Shown: positions 8,568 through 16,838 of the stretch, in pieces
How the letters are laid out: each line of letters opens with the position of its first letter
How positions within the stretch are numbered: position 1 is the first letter of the stretch
Assembly: GCA_947479475.1 (NCBI GenBank)
Contig: CANJZW010000029.1
Coordinates: 1 to 50,085, forward strand
Source: Chthoniobacteraceae bacterium
GTDB taxonomy: Bacteria; Verrucomicrobiota; Verrucomicrobiia; Chthoniobacterales; Chthoniobacteraceae
DNA length: 50,085 bases
Direction of reading: 5' to 3'
Notes under the pieces: model-generated
The model's input: only the letters and a program-made list of their open reading frames with translations
What the model was told of the DNA's origin: nothing
Databases searched by the model: none
Translations under genes and position numbers: made by a program

Positions 8568-10976
8568 TCAGGGCTGGAGTTCCAGCGTCCAGAGTCCGGT
8601 GCGCAGGGACGCGGCGGCTCCGGCTTCGGTCCAGCCCTGGGCGCGCAGGGAGGAACCCGGGGCGGGTGTGAAAGCGATTCCGGTTAGGGTGCGGCGCAGG
8701 CGGTCGCCGGGAAGCAGGTAGGAACCGGTGAGTCCGGCGCGGATTTTGTCCAGGCGCAGGCTCAGGGCGGGGGCGGTTGTGGAGCCGGTTTGCAGAGGGG
8801 TGGATTTGACGACGCCCGCGGTGCTGACTGTGAGGCTCCATTGGAGGGTGGTAGCCGTGCCGGAACTTAAGGGGTCGTGGGCTTTGAGCAGGAGGCGGGC
8901 GCCGGTTTTGAGGAAGTCGGGCGCGGTTGCTGCAAGGGCGCCGCCCCAGAGGCGGTTGGCGGTGTTGGTGAAGGGAAGGGAGCGGATTTCGGAGCGGTTT
9001 TCACCGGAGGCGAATTTCAGCACATCGTAGGTGGGCGCGCCTTGTACCCTCGAAAGGGTGGAGGCCTGGAATTCGAGGGCGCCGGGGTTCGTGGAGGTGC
9101 CGATGGAGGCGGACCATGTTCCAAGGGCGAGCCGGGAGAGGGTGAGGGGGCCGAAAAAGCTGCGGGTGGTGAGTACTGCGCTGGAGTTGGTGGCGGCGCT
9201 TTCAGCGAGGACGGCTGTGTATTGGGCTTCGCCCGCCTCGAGCACGGACGCGCTGCCGGAGCCGGAGTATCCGTCGGCGCGAGTGAGCCAGAGGGCTTTC
9301 CCGGAGGCCAGGATTTGGAGCTGTACGTACGCGGTGGTATCCGAGTGGAGAGGGTAGTTGCCGGCAAGCCCGGCGGCGGTGGCGGGAAGTTTGAGCAGCG
9401 CGCGCGGGACCGGGACGCTCTGGCTGAGGATGCCGTCGGAGTCGAGGCTGCCGCCTACGGAGGCATGGTCGCGGACGGTGGCCTTGAGGGTGGGCGGCGT
9501 GGTGGTGGCGTCGAGTTCGAGGAGGAGATCCTGGCGGTGGGCGAGAAGGCCGGTGCCGAGGATGGGGACGCAGACAAATTTCAGTTCTGAGCCGTCCACG
9601 GGGGCGAGGACGCCGTTGAAGCGCCGCGTGACGGGGATGTAAGAGCGGAGGCCCTGGGCTTCAGCGCCGGGGAGAGCGGCTGCCTCGGTGTAGGCAAGTT
9701 TGCCGGAGATCGCGCCCGTGCGTGAGAGGGTGAGGGAGACGGCGCCGCGGTAGCGGGCGTTGTCGGCGGGCAGGTTGTTGACGTCCTGAAGAAGGGCTTC
9801 GTAGGTGCCGGAGGCGTCGTCCCAGGTTTTGAGGGAGACTTGGAACTCTTCCGAGTCGATTTCCTCGGTGGAGCCGTCCTTGAAGGTGCGTTTGAAGTGC
9901 AGGACGTAGTCGCCGGCGGTGGTCAGGGAGCGCACGGCTAGCGGCAGGATGCCGGAGGGCGGAACGACACCGCCGAGGCCAGGCACCGGGGTGCGGATGC
10001 CGCCGGAGAGAGCAAAAAGCTGGTACTGGGTGGAAGCCACCTCGGGAGCGTCAGGCTGGAGGAGGATGGTCCGGGTGGTTTTCGAGCTTTTGATGGCGCT
10101 CAGGTCGGCCGGTTGGTCGATGAGAAAACCGCCCCGGATTTGATCCACTTTGAGGGCGGCGGGGGCGCTTCGGAAACTGCCCGAGGGATTGGAGACGAGA
10201 ACGTCGTAGAGGCCCGCATCGGCGACCTTCGCGGACGGGAGCGTGTACGAGGCGGCGGTGGCGTTTTTGATCGGGACGCCGCCTTTGCGCCACTGGAAAA
10301 AGAGAGGCTCCAGCCCGGAGGCTGCGACGGTGAAGGTGGCGTTTTGGCCGGAGGAAACGCTCTGGTCCTGGGGCGGGGTGTCGAAGACGACCGCGCAGCT
10401 TACGGCGGTGCGCAGGCTGGAGGCGGCGCCGCCTTTCCAGAGGAGGCTCGGGTCCGCCAGGGAAAGGGCGATGACCTCGCCGGGGGCCGCGGCGGGCGGC
10501 TGCCAGAGCCAGCGTGTGCCGCCGCTGACGGCGTTGAAGTGGGTGGAGGAGGCGATGGTTTTGCCGTTGAAAAAGCGGACGCTGAGCGGGGTCCCGGCCG
10601 GGGGCAGGTTGAAGCCGGAGGCGGGGGAGTCGGCTTCGAAGGAGGAGGCGAGGCTGAAGCGGCCGTCGGGCCCGCCGCTTGCGTCCCCGATGGACGTGGT
10701 GGTGAAGGCGCTGTTGGCGGCGCCCTGTCCGGTGAGGGGGATGAAGGTTCCCTCAAACGGGGCGGCTGCTGTGGCGCGGGAGTAGTAGCCGAGTTGGACG
10801 ACGGTGCCGTCGCCCGAAGCGGGGGCGCCCGCGGAGAGGGTTTTGCCGTTCTGGTCGCGCAGGGGAGAGCCGGGAGTATTTTGCCAGGCGACCTGCAGCG
10901 TCTTTTGAGCGCGACTTTCCAGGCTCGATCCGAGAAGGAGGAGCGGCAGTAGCCAAAACCCGGGGTTCAGAGTCAT
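8568..10976 (-). CDS. Exported protein with one Ig-like domain
   Basis: 802 residues starting at an ATG that overlaps the stop of the upstream gene (ATGA, 10973-10976), so the two are probably translationally coupled. The frame stays open a further 149 codons upstream, but that part is Arg/Pro-rich, antisense-like sequence inside the upstream gene and is not taken as coding. A signal peptide covers about residues 1-24 (FWLLPLLLLGSSL core, ending SRAQ). An Ig-like domain sits at about 194-277, with FQWRKGGVPI and DAGLYDVLVSNPSG carrying the expected Trp and the D.G.Y motif. The rest looks like beta-rich repeats and is not recognised. Gene order suggests it works with the neighbouring exported proteins. 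Confidence 0.75.
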   Translation of the reverse strand: MTLNPGFWLLPLLLLGSSLESRAQKTLQVAWQNTPGSPLRDQNGKTLSAGAPASGDGTVVQLGYYSRATAAAPFEGTFIPLTGQGAANSAFTTTSIGDASGGPDGRFSLASSFEADSPASGFNLPPAGTPLSVRFFNGKTIASSTHFNAVSGGTRWLWQPPAAAPGEVIALSLADPSLLWKGGAASSLRTAVSCAVVFDTPPQDQSVSSGQNATFTVAASGLEPLFFQWRKGGVPIKNATAASYTLPSAKVADAGLYDVLVSNPSGSFRSAPAALKVDQIRGGFLIDQPADLSAIKSSKTTRTILLQPDAPEVASTQYQLFALSGGIRTPVPGLGGVVPPSGILPLAVRSLTTAGDYVLHFKRTFKDGSTEEIDSEEFQVSLKTWDDASGTYEALLQDVNNLPADNARYRGAVSLTLSRTGAISGKLAYTEAAALPGAEAQGLRSYIPVTRRFNGVLAPVDGSELKFVCVPILGTGLLAHRQDLLLELDATTTPPTLKATVRDHASVGGSLDSDGILSQSVPVPRALLKLPATAAGLAGNYPLHSDTTAYVQLQILASGKALWLTRADGYSGSGSASVLEAGEAQYTAVLAESAATNSSAVLTTRSFFGPLTLSRLALGTWSASIGTSTNPGALEFQASTLSRVQGAPTYDVLKFASGENRSEIRSLPFTNTANRLWGGALAATAPDFLKTGARLLLKAHDPLSSGTATTLQWSLTVSTAGVVKSTPLQTGSTTAPALSLRLDKIRAGLTGSYLLPGDRLRRTLTGIAFTPAPGSSLRAQGWTEAGAAASLRTGLWTLELQP

Positions 10977-11977
10977 TGCGGGGGTTGGGGTGCGGCCGTT
11001 CGGTGAAGGAACACGGCGCCGTTGGCGGGCACGGGTGTGGTGTTTTGGTTGGCGAAAGAGCCGACGGCTTCCCAGTTGGCGCCGGTGTGGTAGTAGATGT
11101 TCCAGGAGGAACCGTTCCAGAGGCGGGCGGTGTCGGCGAGGGAGGCTGAGGGGCCGGTTTTCCAGTTGGGAAGGTTCTGGAGGCCGAGGGCGTCGAGGCG
11201 GGTGGCGAGCGGCGAATGGAGGGAGAGCAGCGTGTCGCGCAGGGCGGCGGCTGGGGCGGGGTCTGTTGCTGGGCGCACGGTGCCGGTGAACGTCAGGGTG
11301 ACGGGCTGGGTGCCTTTGCAAATGAGAAACAGGCCCTGGCCGGGGGCGACTACGGTGTTGTCCTGCGAAAGGGTGGAACCGGTTTTGCGCCAGTGTGTGG
11401 CGTCGAAATAGTAGGTCAGCCACTGGGTGCCGTCGTGGAGGCGGACGAGGTCGGCCTCCGTCTCGGAGGTGCCGGCGCGGAGCGGGACGCTGGAGGCGGT
11501 GCTTCCGAACAGGCTGCCCAGGGAGTGGGCGGGAAAGATTTCGAAGACGTTGCCGGCGGCGCAGAGGCTGGCAAGGGCGGCGCCGGCGGTGTCGAGGGTG
11601 AGCGCGTCGGTCGAATGCGCGGTGATTAGAAAGGTAAGTCCGGCACCGGCGCCGGAGCGGAACCGGACGAAGTGGGGCTGGGCGGTGAATTGGGCGGGGC
11701 TCCAGCTGGCGTTGAGGCAGTGGAGGGTGGCGTCCACGCTGGCGGCGGCGCCTGTAAAGACGACGGGGCGCTCGAAGGGAACCCCCAAAGCGCGGCGTGT
11801 GGCGGGTTCGTTGCGGGGGGCGGGAAGGGTGGTGCGCTGGTAGCCGACGGGGTCGGTGGCGGGAGCGGCGGCGGAGAGAAAGGGGGCCTGGAGTGCGGAC
11901 AGCAAAAGGGCGCCAAGCGGCAGAAGGCTTGCCAGAGGGCGCTGGAGGGGGATGCTGGCTGGTGAGGCGGGATGCAT
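10973..11977 (-). CDS. TIGR02597-like exported protein, first gene of the operon
   Basis: 334 residues from the ATG at 11977. A TTG three codons upstream (11986) is also possible. A signal peptide covers about residues 1-38 (SLLPLGALLLSAL core). The mature part begins TDPVGYQRTTLP and later has a HSLGSLFGST block, a W.TYYFDATHW block, a related WNIYYHTGANW block and a terminal AVFLHR. This is the layout I know from a Verrucomicrobiota exported family named TIGR02597, whose function is not known. A promoter lies 43 bases upstream. The stop codon overlaps the start of the Ig-domain gene by four bases. Family assignment is from memory of its motifs. Confidence 0.7.
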   Translation of the reverse strand: MHPASPASIPLQRPLASLLPLGALLLSALQAPFLSAAAPATDPVGYQRTTLPAPRNEPATRRALGVPFERPVVFTGAAASVDATLHCLNASWSPAQFTAQPHFVRFRSGAGAGLTFLITAHSTDALTLDTAGAALASLCAAGNVFEIFPAHSLGSLFGSTASSVPLRAGTSETEADLVRLHDGTQWLTYYFDATHWRKTGSTLSQDNTVVAPGQGLFLICKGTQPVTLTFTGTVRPATDPAPAAALRDTLLSLHSPLATRLDALGLQNLPNWKTGPSASLADTARLWNGSSWNIYYHTGANWEAVGSFANQNTTPVPANGAVFLHRTAAPQPPQ

Positions 11978-12019
11978 TTTAGACAATCAGCTAAGGCGTG
12001 GACAACTTGTTCATGCATG

Positions 12020-12049
12020 ATTGTATTGTTTGATTTAATGCGCAATCAA
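12020..12049 (-). promoter_or_regulatory. Sigma-70-type promoter of the exported-protein operon
   Basis: Read on the minus strand there is a TTGATT -35 box (12044-12049), an 18-base spacer and a TACAAT -10 box (12020-12025), in a locally AT-rich stretch. Transcription would start near 12013, about 36 bases before the ATG at 11977. No clear Shine-Dalgarno is seen. It is the best vegetative-type promoter I found in the window. Not tested. Confidence 0.5.
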
Positions 12050-12165
12050 TTTATGTATCGGGGCTGAGTGGGGTGAATGTTTTTTAGCTGCTAAATTCCG
12101 GCTCGATATGGGGCAGCCCTTGAAAATTAGGGAGGCAAGGTTGTCTTGCTACAGCGGGTTGGTGG

Positions 12166-12229
12166 GGCGCTGGGTTGAGGCGCTTTGGTGACATGCTTTC
12201 AGCGCATGTTTGGGTGTGCTCCAGCGCCT
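12166..12229. repeat. Nested inverted repeats in the intergenic region
   Basis: An outer pair, GGCGCTGG at 12166-12173 and CCAGCGCC at 12221-12228, encloses a perfect ACATGC/GCATGT hairpin (12191-12196 and 12204-12209). AGGCGCT at 12178-12184 could pair instead with AGCGCCT at 12223-12229, so two folds compete. The element lies just downstream of the minus-strand DUF1275 gene and upstream of the operon promoter. There is no T-run, so a simple intrinsic terminator is unlikely. The 12050-12165 part shows nothing clear. Confidence 0.4.
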
Positions 12230-12244
12230 TGAGCGTGAGGACGC

Positions 12245-12952
12245 CTAGGCGGGGAGGTTTTTTTGGCCGCAGTGTTTCCAAAGGCCCAGGCAGGCGCCGC
12301 CGGCAATGTAGGCGCCGGCAAGGAGCAGGAGGGGGTGGGAGGCGCTTTCGAGCACCAGGGCCGATCCGGCGGCCGCGCCGGCAAAGAAACTGACACAGAG
12401 CAGGAGAGGCACGATGATTTTCCGTTTGCGGATGTGGTGCCCGCGCAGGCGCAGCCCAATGTTGCTACCCAGATCGGTGAGCAGTCCGGTGAGGTGGGTG
12501 GTGCGGAGGATGATTCCCTTGTAATGGGTGGCCAAAGCGTTCTGGAATCCGCAGGCAAATGCAGAGACGGCGATGGCTTGGACGGGGTGTTTTGGCAGGA
12601 GAAAATGGGCGCTTAGCAGTAGGATCCCGATGCCTGCAACAGACCTTCCATACGGCCGTTCGACGACCAGATCTGGGTGGTGGATTCCAAACCCTGCGGC
12701 CGCCGCGCCGAGCAGGAAACTGAGCGTGGCCGCGACCAAGTGGTAGGCTCCCTCGTGGAAAGCGGTGTGGGAACCGGCGATTTCGACCGCCACGCGGGAA
12801 ACGTCTCCGGTGAGGTGGCTCACGGAGGTGCCCACCCGGACCAGGAAAAAGGCGTTCACGCCTGCACTCAGGAAGGCGAGCACGCAGCCGGCGACGAGAA
12901 CCCAGCCCGGGCTGAGGGGGCGCAACTCTTTCCGAGGCGATTGGGCGGTCAT
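12245..12952 (-). CDS. DUF1275 (YoaK-like) membrane protein
   Basis: 235 residues from the ATG at 12952. An upstream start at 13012 in the same frame would add 20 polar residues. About six hydrophobic segments span the chain: WVLVAGCVLAFLSAGVN, then LVAATLSFLLGAAAAGF, then VAGIGILLLSAHFLL, with further ones at LLLCVSFFAGAAAGSAL and the C-terminus. The N-terminal FLSAGVNAFFL...VSHLTGD and the later ATHYKGIILRTTHLTG block, with its THxTG signature, are typical of the YoaK/DUF1275 family. Its members are inner-membrane proteins of unknown function, sometimes proposed as transporters. The gene stands alone, divergent from the esterase pair. Confidence 0.85.
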   Translation of the reverse strand: MTAQSPRKELRPLSPGWVLVAGCVLAFLSAGVNAFFLVRVGTSVSHLTGDVSRVAVEIAGSHTAFHEGAYHLVAATLSFLLGAAAAGFGIHHPDLVVERPYGRSVAGIGILLLSAHFLLPKHPVQAIAVSAFACGFQNALATHYKGIILRTTHLTGLLTDLGSNIGLRLRGHHIRKRKIIVPLLLCVSFFAGAAAGSALVLESASHPLLLLAGAYIAGGACLGLWKHCGQKNLPA

Positions 12953-13077
12953 GGGATTTGGGAGAGCATCGGTTTTTGGGGAACCGCTTCCGAGTGAAAT
13001 TACGCGGCCCAAAGCCTGGGCGGTCGGTTTCCCTCGTTGACGCTGCGGTTGAGTCGCGTTTCTCTATCGGGGTGCCT

Positions 13078-13941
13078 ATGCGTTATCCCCTGATGCTACT
13101 CTGCGCGCCCGCCCTAGCTTGCGCACTCGAAATCCCCCAGCCCGGGCCGGACAGCCGGCTGCAGGCGGACGTTCCAGTGGGGGAGATCACGAAACGGGTC
13201 TTCGCCGAAAGCCGGACTTTTGCGGGCACCGTTCGCGATTACTGGGTGTACGTGCCAAAACAGTACAGCGCGGAGCAGGCGGCCAACCTCATTGTTTTCC
13301 AAGACGGGGGGGGATACGTCAAACCCGACGGAGCGTTTCGTGTTCCGGTGGTGTTGGACAATTTGATTGCGAAGAACGAGCTGCCTCCGACCATCGCCGT
13401 GTTTGTGAGTCCGGGCATCATTCCCGGGGGCAAGCCCGGGGCGGCGAGCCGCAGCAACCGTTCCTTTGAATACGATTCGCTGGGGGGAAGGTACGCAAAG
13501 TTTCTAGTGGAGGAGCTTTTGCCCGAGGCGTTGGCCGGGTTGAACGTGACGGCGAATCCGGCGTGCCGTGCCGTGGTTGGAACGTCCTCGGGGGGGATTT
13601 GCGCTTTTACCGTGGCGTGGGAGCGGCCTGAGCTTTTCGGGTTGGTGCTCAGCAGTATCGGGAGTTTTACAGATATTCGGGGCGGGTTTGCTTATCCAGC
13701 GTTGGTGCGGAGTACGAAGGACGCGCCCAAGGCGCTGCGTGTCTGGATGCAGGAGGGGGAGTCGGACGTGAACAATTTGTTCGGGCACTGGCCGCTTTCG
13801 AACCGGGACATGGCGGGCGCTTTGAAGTTTGCCGGTTACCAGAGCCATTTTGAGATGACCGGCGGCGGGCACAGCGGGCAGGCCGCCGGGGCGCTTCTGC
13901 CCCAGGCGCTGCGCTGGCTTTTTGTTTCAGTGAAACCTTGA
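13078..13941 (+). CDS. Secreted esterase, alpha/beta hydrolase of the esterase D type
   Basis: 287 residues from the ATG at 13078. The frame is open from 12958 but the first part has no protein character, and this ATG starts a plausible signal peptide (YPLMLLCAPALACA). The body matches putative esterase family PF00756: DYWVYVPKQY, LIVFQDGGGY, an FEYDSLGGRYAKFL block, the nucleophile elbow GTSSGG with Ser170, and a C-terminal GGGHSG with the likely catalytic His. Such proteins act on acylated sugars or similar esters outside the cytoplasm. The next gene begins with a paralogue of this protein and follows after 38 bases, so the two form a tandem duplication. Confidence 0.85.
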   Translation: MRYPLMLLCAPALACALEIPQPGPDSRLQADVPVGEITKRVFAESRTFAGTVRDYWVYVPKQYSAEQAANLIVFQDGGGYVKPDGAFRVPVVLDNLIAKNELPPTIAVFVSPGIIPGGKPGAASRSNRSFEYDSLGGRYAKFLVEELLPEALAGLNVTANPACRAVVGTSSGGICAFTVAWERPELFGLVLSSIGSFTDIRGGFAYPALVRSTKDAPKALRVWMQEGESDVNNLFGHWPLSNRDMAGALKFAGYQSHFEMTGGGHSGQAAGALLPQALRWLFVSVKP

Positions 13942-13979
13942 GCCCGTTTTTGAGGCTTTCGACGACCCTTTTTGCTCCC

Positions 13980-15746
13980 ATGAATCGTTCCTTGCTGCTG
14001 CCCCTTCTTCTAAACCTTGCCGGCACTGCGGTTCTCCACGCGGACGGTTGGCAACTGCATCCGGATGCGGTGGAGCAGTCGTCCGTCCCCCGCGGGTCTG
14101 TTCAGAAAATGGCGCCGCTGCTTTCCAAGGTTTTTCCCGGCACAAGCCACGATTGGACGGTGTACGTTCCGGCCAAGCTCAAGGCGGGGGAGGCGGCGGC
14201 GTTGATGGTGTTTCAGGACGGGCACGACTACGTCAATCCCAAGGGGCACTGGCGGGCGACGACGGTTTTGGACAACCTCATTGCCCGCGGCGAAATGCCT
14301 CCGACCCTCGCCGTGTTCATCAATCCCGGGCACGACACGGCCAAGCCGCCGGCGCAGAGTCCATGGAAAAACTCCAACCGCAGTTTGGAGTATGACAGTC
14401 TGGGGGATCGGTACGCCCGGTTTTTGCTGGAGGAAATTCTCCCTGAAGTGGAGAAGCGCTGGAAGGTTTCCCGCGACCCGGAGCAGAGGGCGATTTGCGG
14501 CGCCAGTTCCGGAGGGATTTGTGCATTCACGGTGGCGTGGGAAAGGCCCGAGAGTTTTCGGAAAGTGGTTTCCTCGATCGGCAGTTTTGTGAATTTGCGG
14601 GGTGGCAACGCCTATCCCTCGCTGATTCGAAAGACGGAACCCCGGCCGTTGCGTGTGTTTCTGCAGGATTCCTCGGGCGACCTTGATAATCCCTTTGGAA
14701 ACTGGCCGCTGGCCAACCAGCAGATGGAGGCCGCCTTGAAATACATGGGGTACGACGTGCGCTTGGATTTCACCGAGGGGTACGGACACAACAGCGACCG
14801 GGGCGGCTCGATTTTTCCGGATGCACTCAAGTGGTTGTGGCGCAAAGAGCGGTCGACGGCCCAAAGGGACCACTCCGGGGACCTGCGCGGCGACCTCACG
14901 TTGCTTAATCTGTTGATTCCGGGAGAGGGTTGGAAAACGGTGGCAGAGGGGCTTGGTGCGGCCGACGGGCCCTGTAGCGATCAGGATGGGAACTTTTATT
15001 TTTCGGACATGAAGGAGCCCGCTATCTACAGGGTGGCTCTGGACGGAACCAAGACACGCCTCTCCGACGAGGGGGTGAGTGGTTTGAAGTTTGGGCCCGA
15101 CGGTCTGTTGTACGCGTGTCAGGGGGCGAAAAAGCGGGTTGTGTCCATCAATCCCAAGGACGGTGAGGTCGTTGAGATTGCCACGGGAATGCAGCCCAAC
15201 GATTTGGTGGTGACTAATGAGGGGAATCTTTACGTCACCGAAACGGGCTCCAAGCAGGTCACTTTTATTGACCCGAAAACGGGTGCGGTTTGGATTGCAG
15301 ACCACGGCATTGCGGGCCCGAACGGGATTGCGCTTTCTCCGGACGGAGGGACGCTGGCGGTGTCGGATTCCAAAGGGGAGTTTGTCTGGGCGTTTCGGGT
15401 GGAGACCAACGGGATGCTCAGCGCGAGGGAGCCCTACATGCAGATGCGGGTTCCGATTGATTACAAGGGGGAGTTTAAGCTCAACGCTCCACCGCCCTAC
15501 CAAACCGCGTCCAAGGGAGACGGGATGGCGGCGGATTGGCGGGGGCGTTATTACGTGACTTCGGCGCTCGGGATCCAGGTGTTCGACCCTACGGGCCGTT
15601 TGTGCGGCGTTTTGGACAAGCCCCAGTCCTCAAAGCCTCTGACGAGTTGTACGCTTGCGGGAGCGCAGGGAGACACGCTGTTTGTTACCAATGGCGACAA
15701 GGTTTTCAGCCGCAAACTGCAGATTGAGCCACCCAAGGCCAAGTAA
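13980..15746 (+). CDS. Secreted esterase fused to an SMP-30/gluconolactonase-like propeller
   Basis: 588 residues from the ATG at 13980, where a signal peptide begins (SLLLPLLLNLAGTAVLHA). Residues about 20-300 repeat the upstream esterase: DWTVYVPAKL, VFQDGHDYVNPKG, LEYDSLGDRYARFLLEE, the elbow GASSGG with Ser176, and YGHNSDRGG for the catalytic His. Residues about 315-585 form an SMP-30/gluconolactonase/LRE propeller: DGPCSDQDGNFYFSDM, GLKFGPDGLLYACQG, GPNGIALSPDGGTLAVSDS. The fusion suggests that one secreted enzyme removes an acyl group and the propeller opens a lactone or binds the product, possibly in polysaccharide or sugar-acid degradation. The substrate cannot be read from the sequence. 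Confidence 0.85.
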   Translation: MNRSLLLPLLLNLAGTAVLHADGWQLHPDAVEQSSVPRGSVQKMAPLLSKVFPGTSHDWTVYVPAKLKAGEAAALMVFQDGHDYVNPKGHWRATTVLDNLIARGEMPPTLAVFINPGHDTAKPPAQSPWKNSNRSLEYDSLGDRYARFLLEEILPEVEKRWKVSRDPEQRAICGASSGGICAFTVAWERPESFRKVVSSIGSFVNLRGGNAYPSLIRKTEPRPLRVFLQDSSGDLDNPFGNWPLANQQMEAALKYMGYDVRLDFTEGYGHNSDRGGSIFPDALKWLWRKERSTAQRDHSGDLRGDLTLLNLLIPGEGWKTVAEGLGAADGPCSDQDGNFYFSDMKEPAIYRVALDGTKTRLSDEGVSGLKFGPDGLLYACQGAKKRVVSINPKDGEVVEIATGMQPNDLVVTNEGNLYVTETGSKQVTFIDPKTGAVWIADHGIAGPNGIALSPDGGTLAVSDSKGEFVWAFRVETNGMLSAREPYMQMRVPIDYKGEFKLNAPPPYQTASKGDGMAADWRGRYYVTSALGIQVFDPTGRLCGVLDKPQSSKPLTSCTLAGAQGDTLFVTNGDKVFSRKLQIEPPKAK

Positions 15747-15773
15747 GGTGAAGCTCCGGATTTTCTGACGCTC

Positions 15774-16745
15774 ATGAAAACTCAAGCCTCTCGAATACTT
15801 GTGATCCGGGGCGGCGCGTTGGGGGACTTTATCCTGACGCTCCCGGCGCTCCGGCTGCTTAGGGAAACGCTTCCGGAGGCGGAGTTGGAGGTGTTGGGGT
15901 ATCCGCGGATCGCCTCGCTGGTGGACGGTCGGTTTTACGCGAGTCGGGTGCGGTCGATCGACTACGGGCCGATGGCTGGTTTTTTTGCCAAGAACGGCGT
16001 CCTGGATCCGGGTTTGTCAGAGTATTTTGCGGGCTTCCAGCAGGTGGTCAGTTACCTGTTTGACCCGGACGGAATATTTGAGGCGAACGTCCGGAGGGCG
16101 GGGGTGAAGCATTATTTGTCGGCGTACGGGCGGCCGGCGACCCGGCATGCTGCGCGGGAATGGGCGGCGCCTTTGGAATCGCTGGCGATGTTTTTGGAAT
16201 CGCCGGCGGCAGAGTTGTTCCCGAGTCCGGCGGATCGCGCGGGGGCGCGGGAATGGCTGGAGGGAGCGTCGGGCGCGGTTTTGGCGGTGCATCCGGGGAG
16301 CGGGAGTCCCAAGAAGAACTGGGGCGCCGCATGCTGGGCGCAGTTGGGGGAGCGGTATTGGGAGTGTTTTCCGGGGGGGGAGATTGTGTTGGTGGCGGGG
16401 GAGGCGGATGCGGAGGTGTTGCGTTTGCTCGAGGGCGCGTGGCGGGGATGCCGGGTGCGGTGGGCGGTGGGGCTCGAGCTGCCGGCTTTGGCCGCGGTGT
16501 TGAGCGAGTGCGGGCGTTTTGCTGGGCATGACAGCGGGATTTCTCATTTGGCGGGGGCTGTCGGGGCAAAAAGCGTGCTCCTCTTTGGGCCGACCGACCC
16601 CGAGGTCTGGGCGCCCGCGAATGCGGGGGTGCGCGTGATACGGGCTCCTGAGGGAGATTTGGCGCGGTTGGGTGTGACGGAGGTGTGGGACGGGATTCGC
16701 GGTGCCCTTTTTGCGGAAGATGAGCAGGCAGGAAATCAGAGGTGA
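15774..16745 (+). CDS. Glycosyltransferase family 9 (heptosyltransferase-like)
   Basis: 323 residues, 27 bases after the esterase fusion. The N-terminus ILVIRGGALGDFILTLPAL is the usual GT9 start, with the GDxIL(T/A)LP signature. The C-terminal half has AVHPGSGSPKKNW and GHDSGISHLAGAVGAKSVLLFGPTDP, the nucleotide-sugar binding part of ADP-heptose:LPS heptosyltransferases. It probably adds a heptose or another sugar to the LPS core at the inner face of the inner membrane. The exact sugar and acceptor are not known. Confidence 0.85.
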   Translation: MKTQASRILVIRGGALGDFILTLPALRLLRETLPEAELEVLGYPRIASLVDGRFYASRVRSIDYGPMAGFFAKNGVLDPGLSEYFAGFQQVVSYLFDPDGIFEANVRRAGVKHYLSAYGRPATRHAAREWAAPLESLAMFLESPAAELFPSPADRAGAREWLEGASGAVLAVHPGSGSPKKNWGAACWAQLGERYWECFPGGEIVLVAGEADAEVLRLLEGAWRGCRVRWAVGLELPALAAVLSECGRFAGHDSGISHLAGAVGAKSVLLFGPTDPEVWAPANAGVRVIRAPEGDLARLGVTEVWDGIRGALFAEDEQAGNQR

Positions 16746-16838
16746 GGTGAGTGAATAGGCGGTGGTTTTTTGGGCGCCAGGGCCTTCCATTCTTGCTTTT
16801 ATGATTTTGGAAACCTGCTAGTGATTTTAACAAATCAA

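Noticed and set aside
10977..11423. N-terminal extension of the Ig-domain protein (149 codons upstream of the ATG at 10976)
   Set aside because: It is Arg/Pro-rich antisense-like sequence of the overlapping upstream gene. The signal peptide begins at 10976.
14010..15503. Long minus-strand open frame opposite the esterase fusion
   Set aside because: Low-complexity Arg/His/Pro-rich translation without motifs. The plus-strand gene has clear domains.
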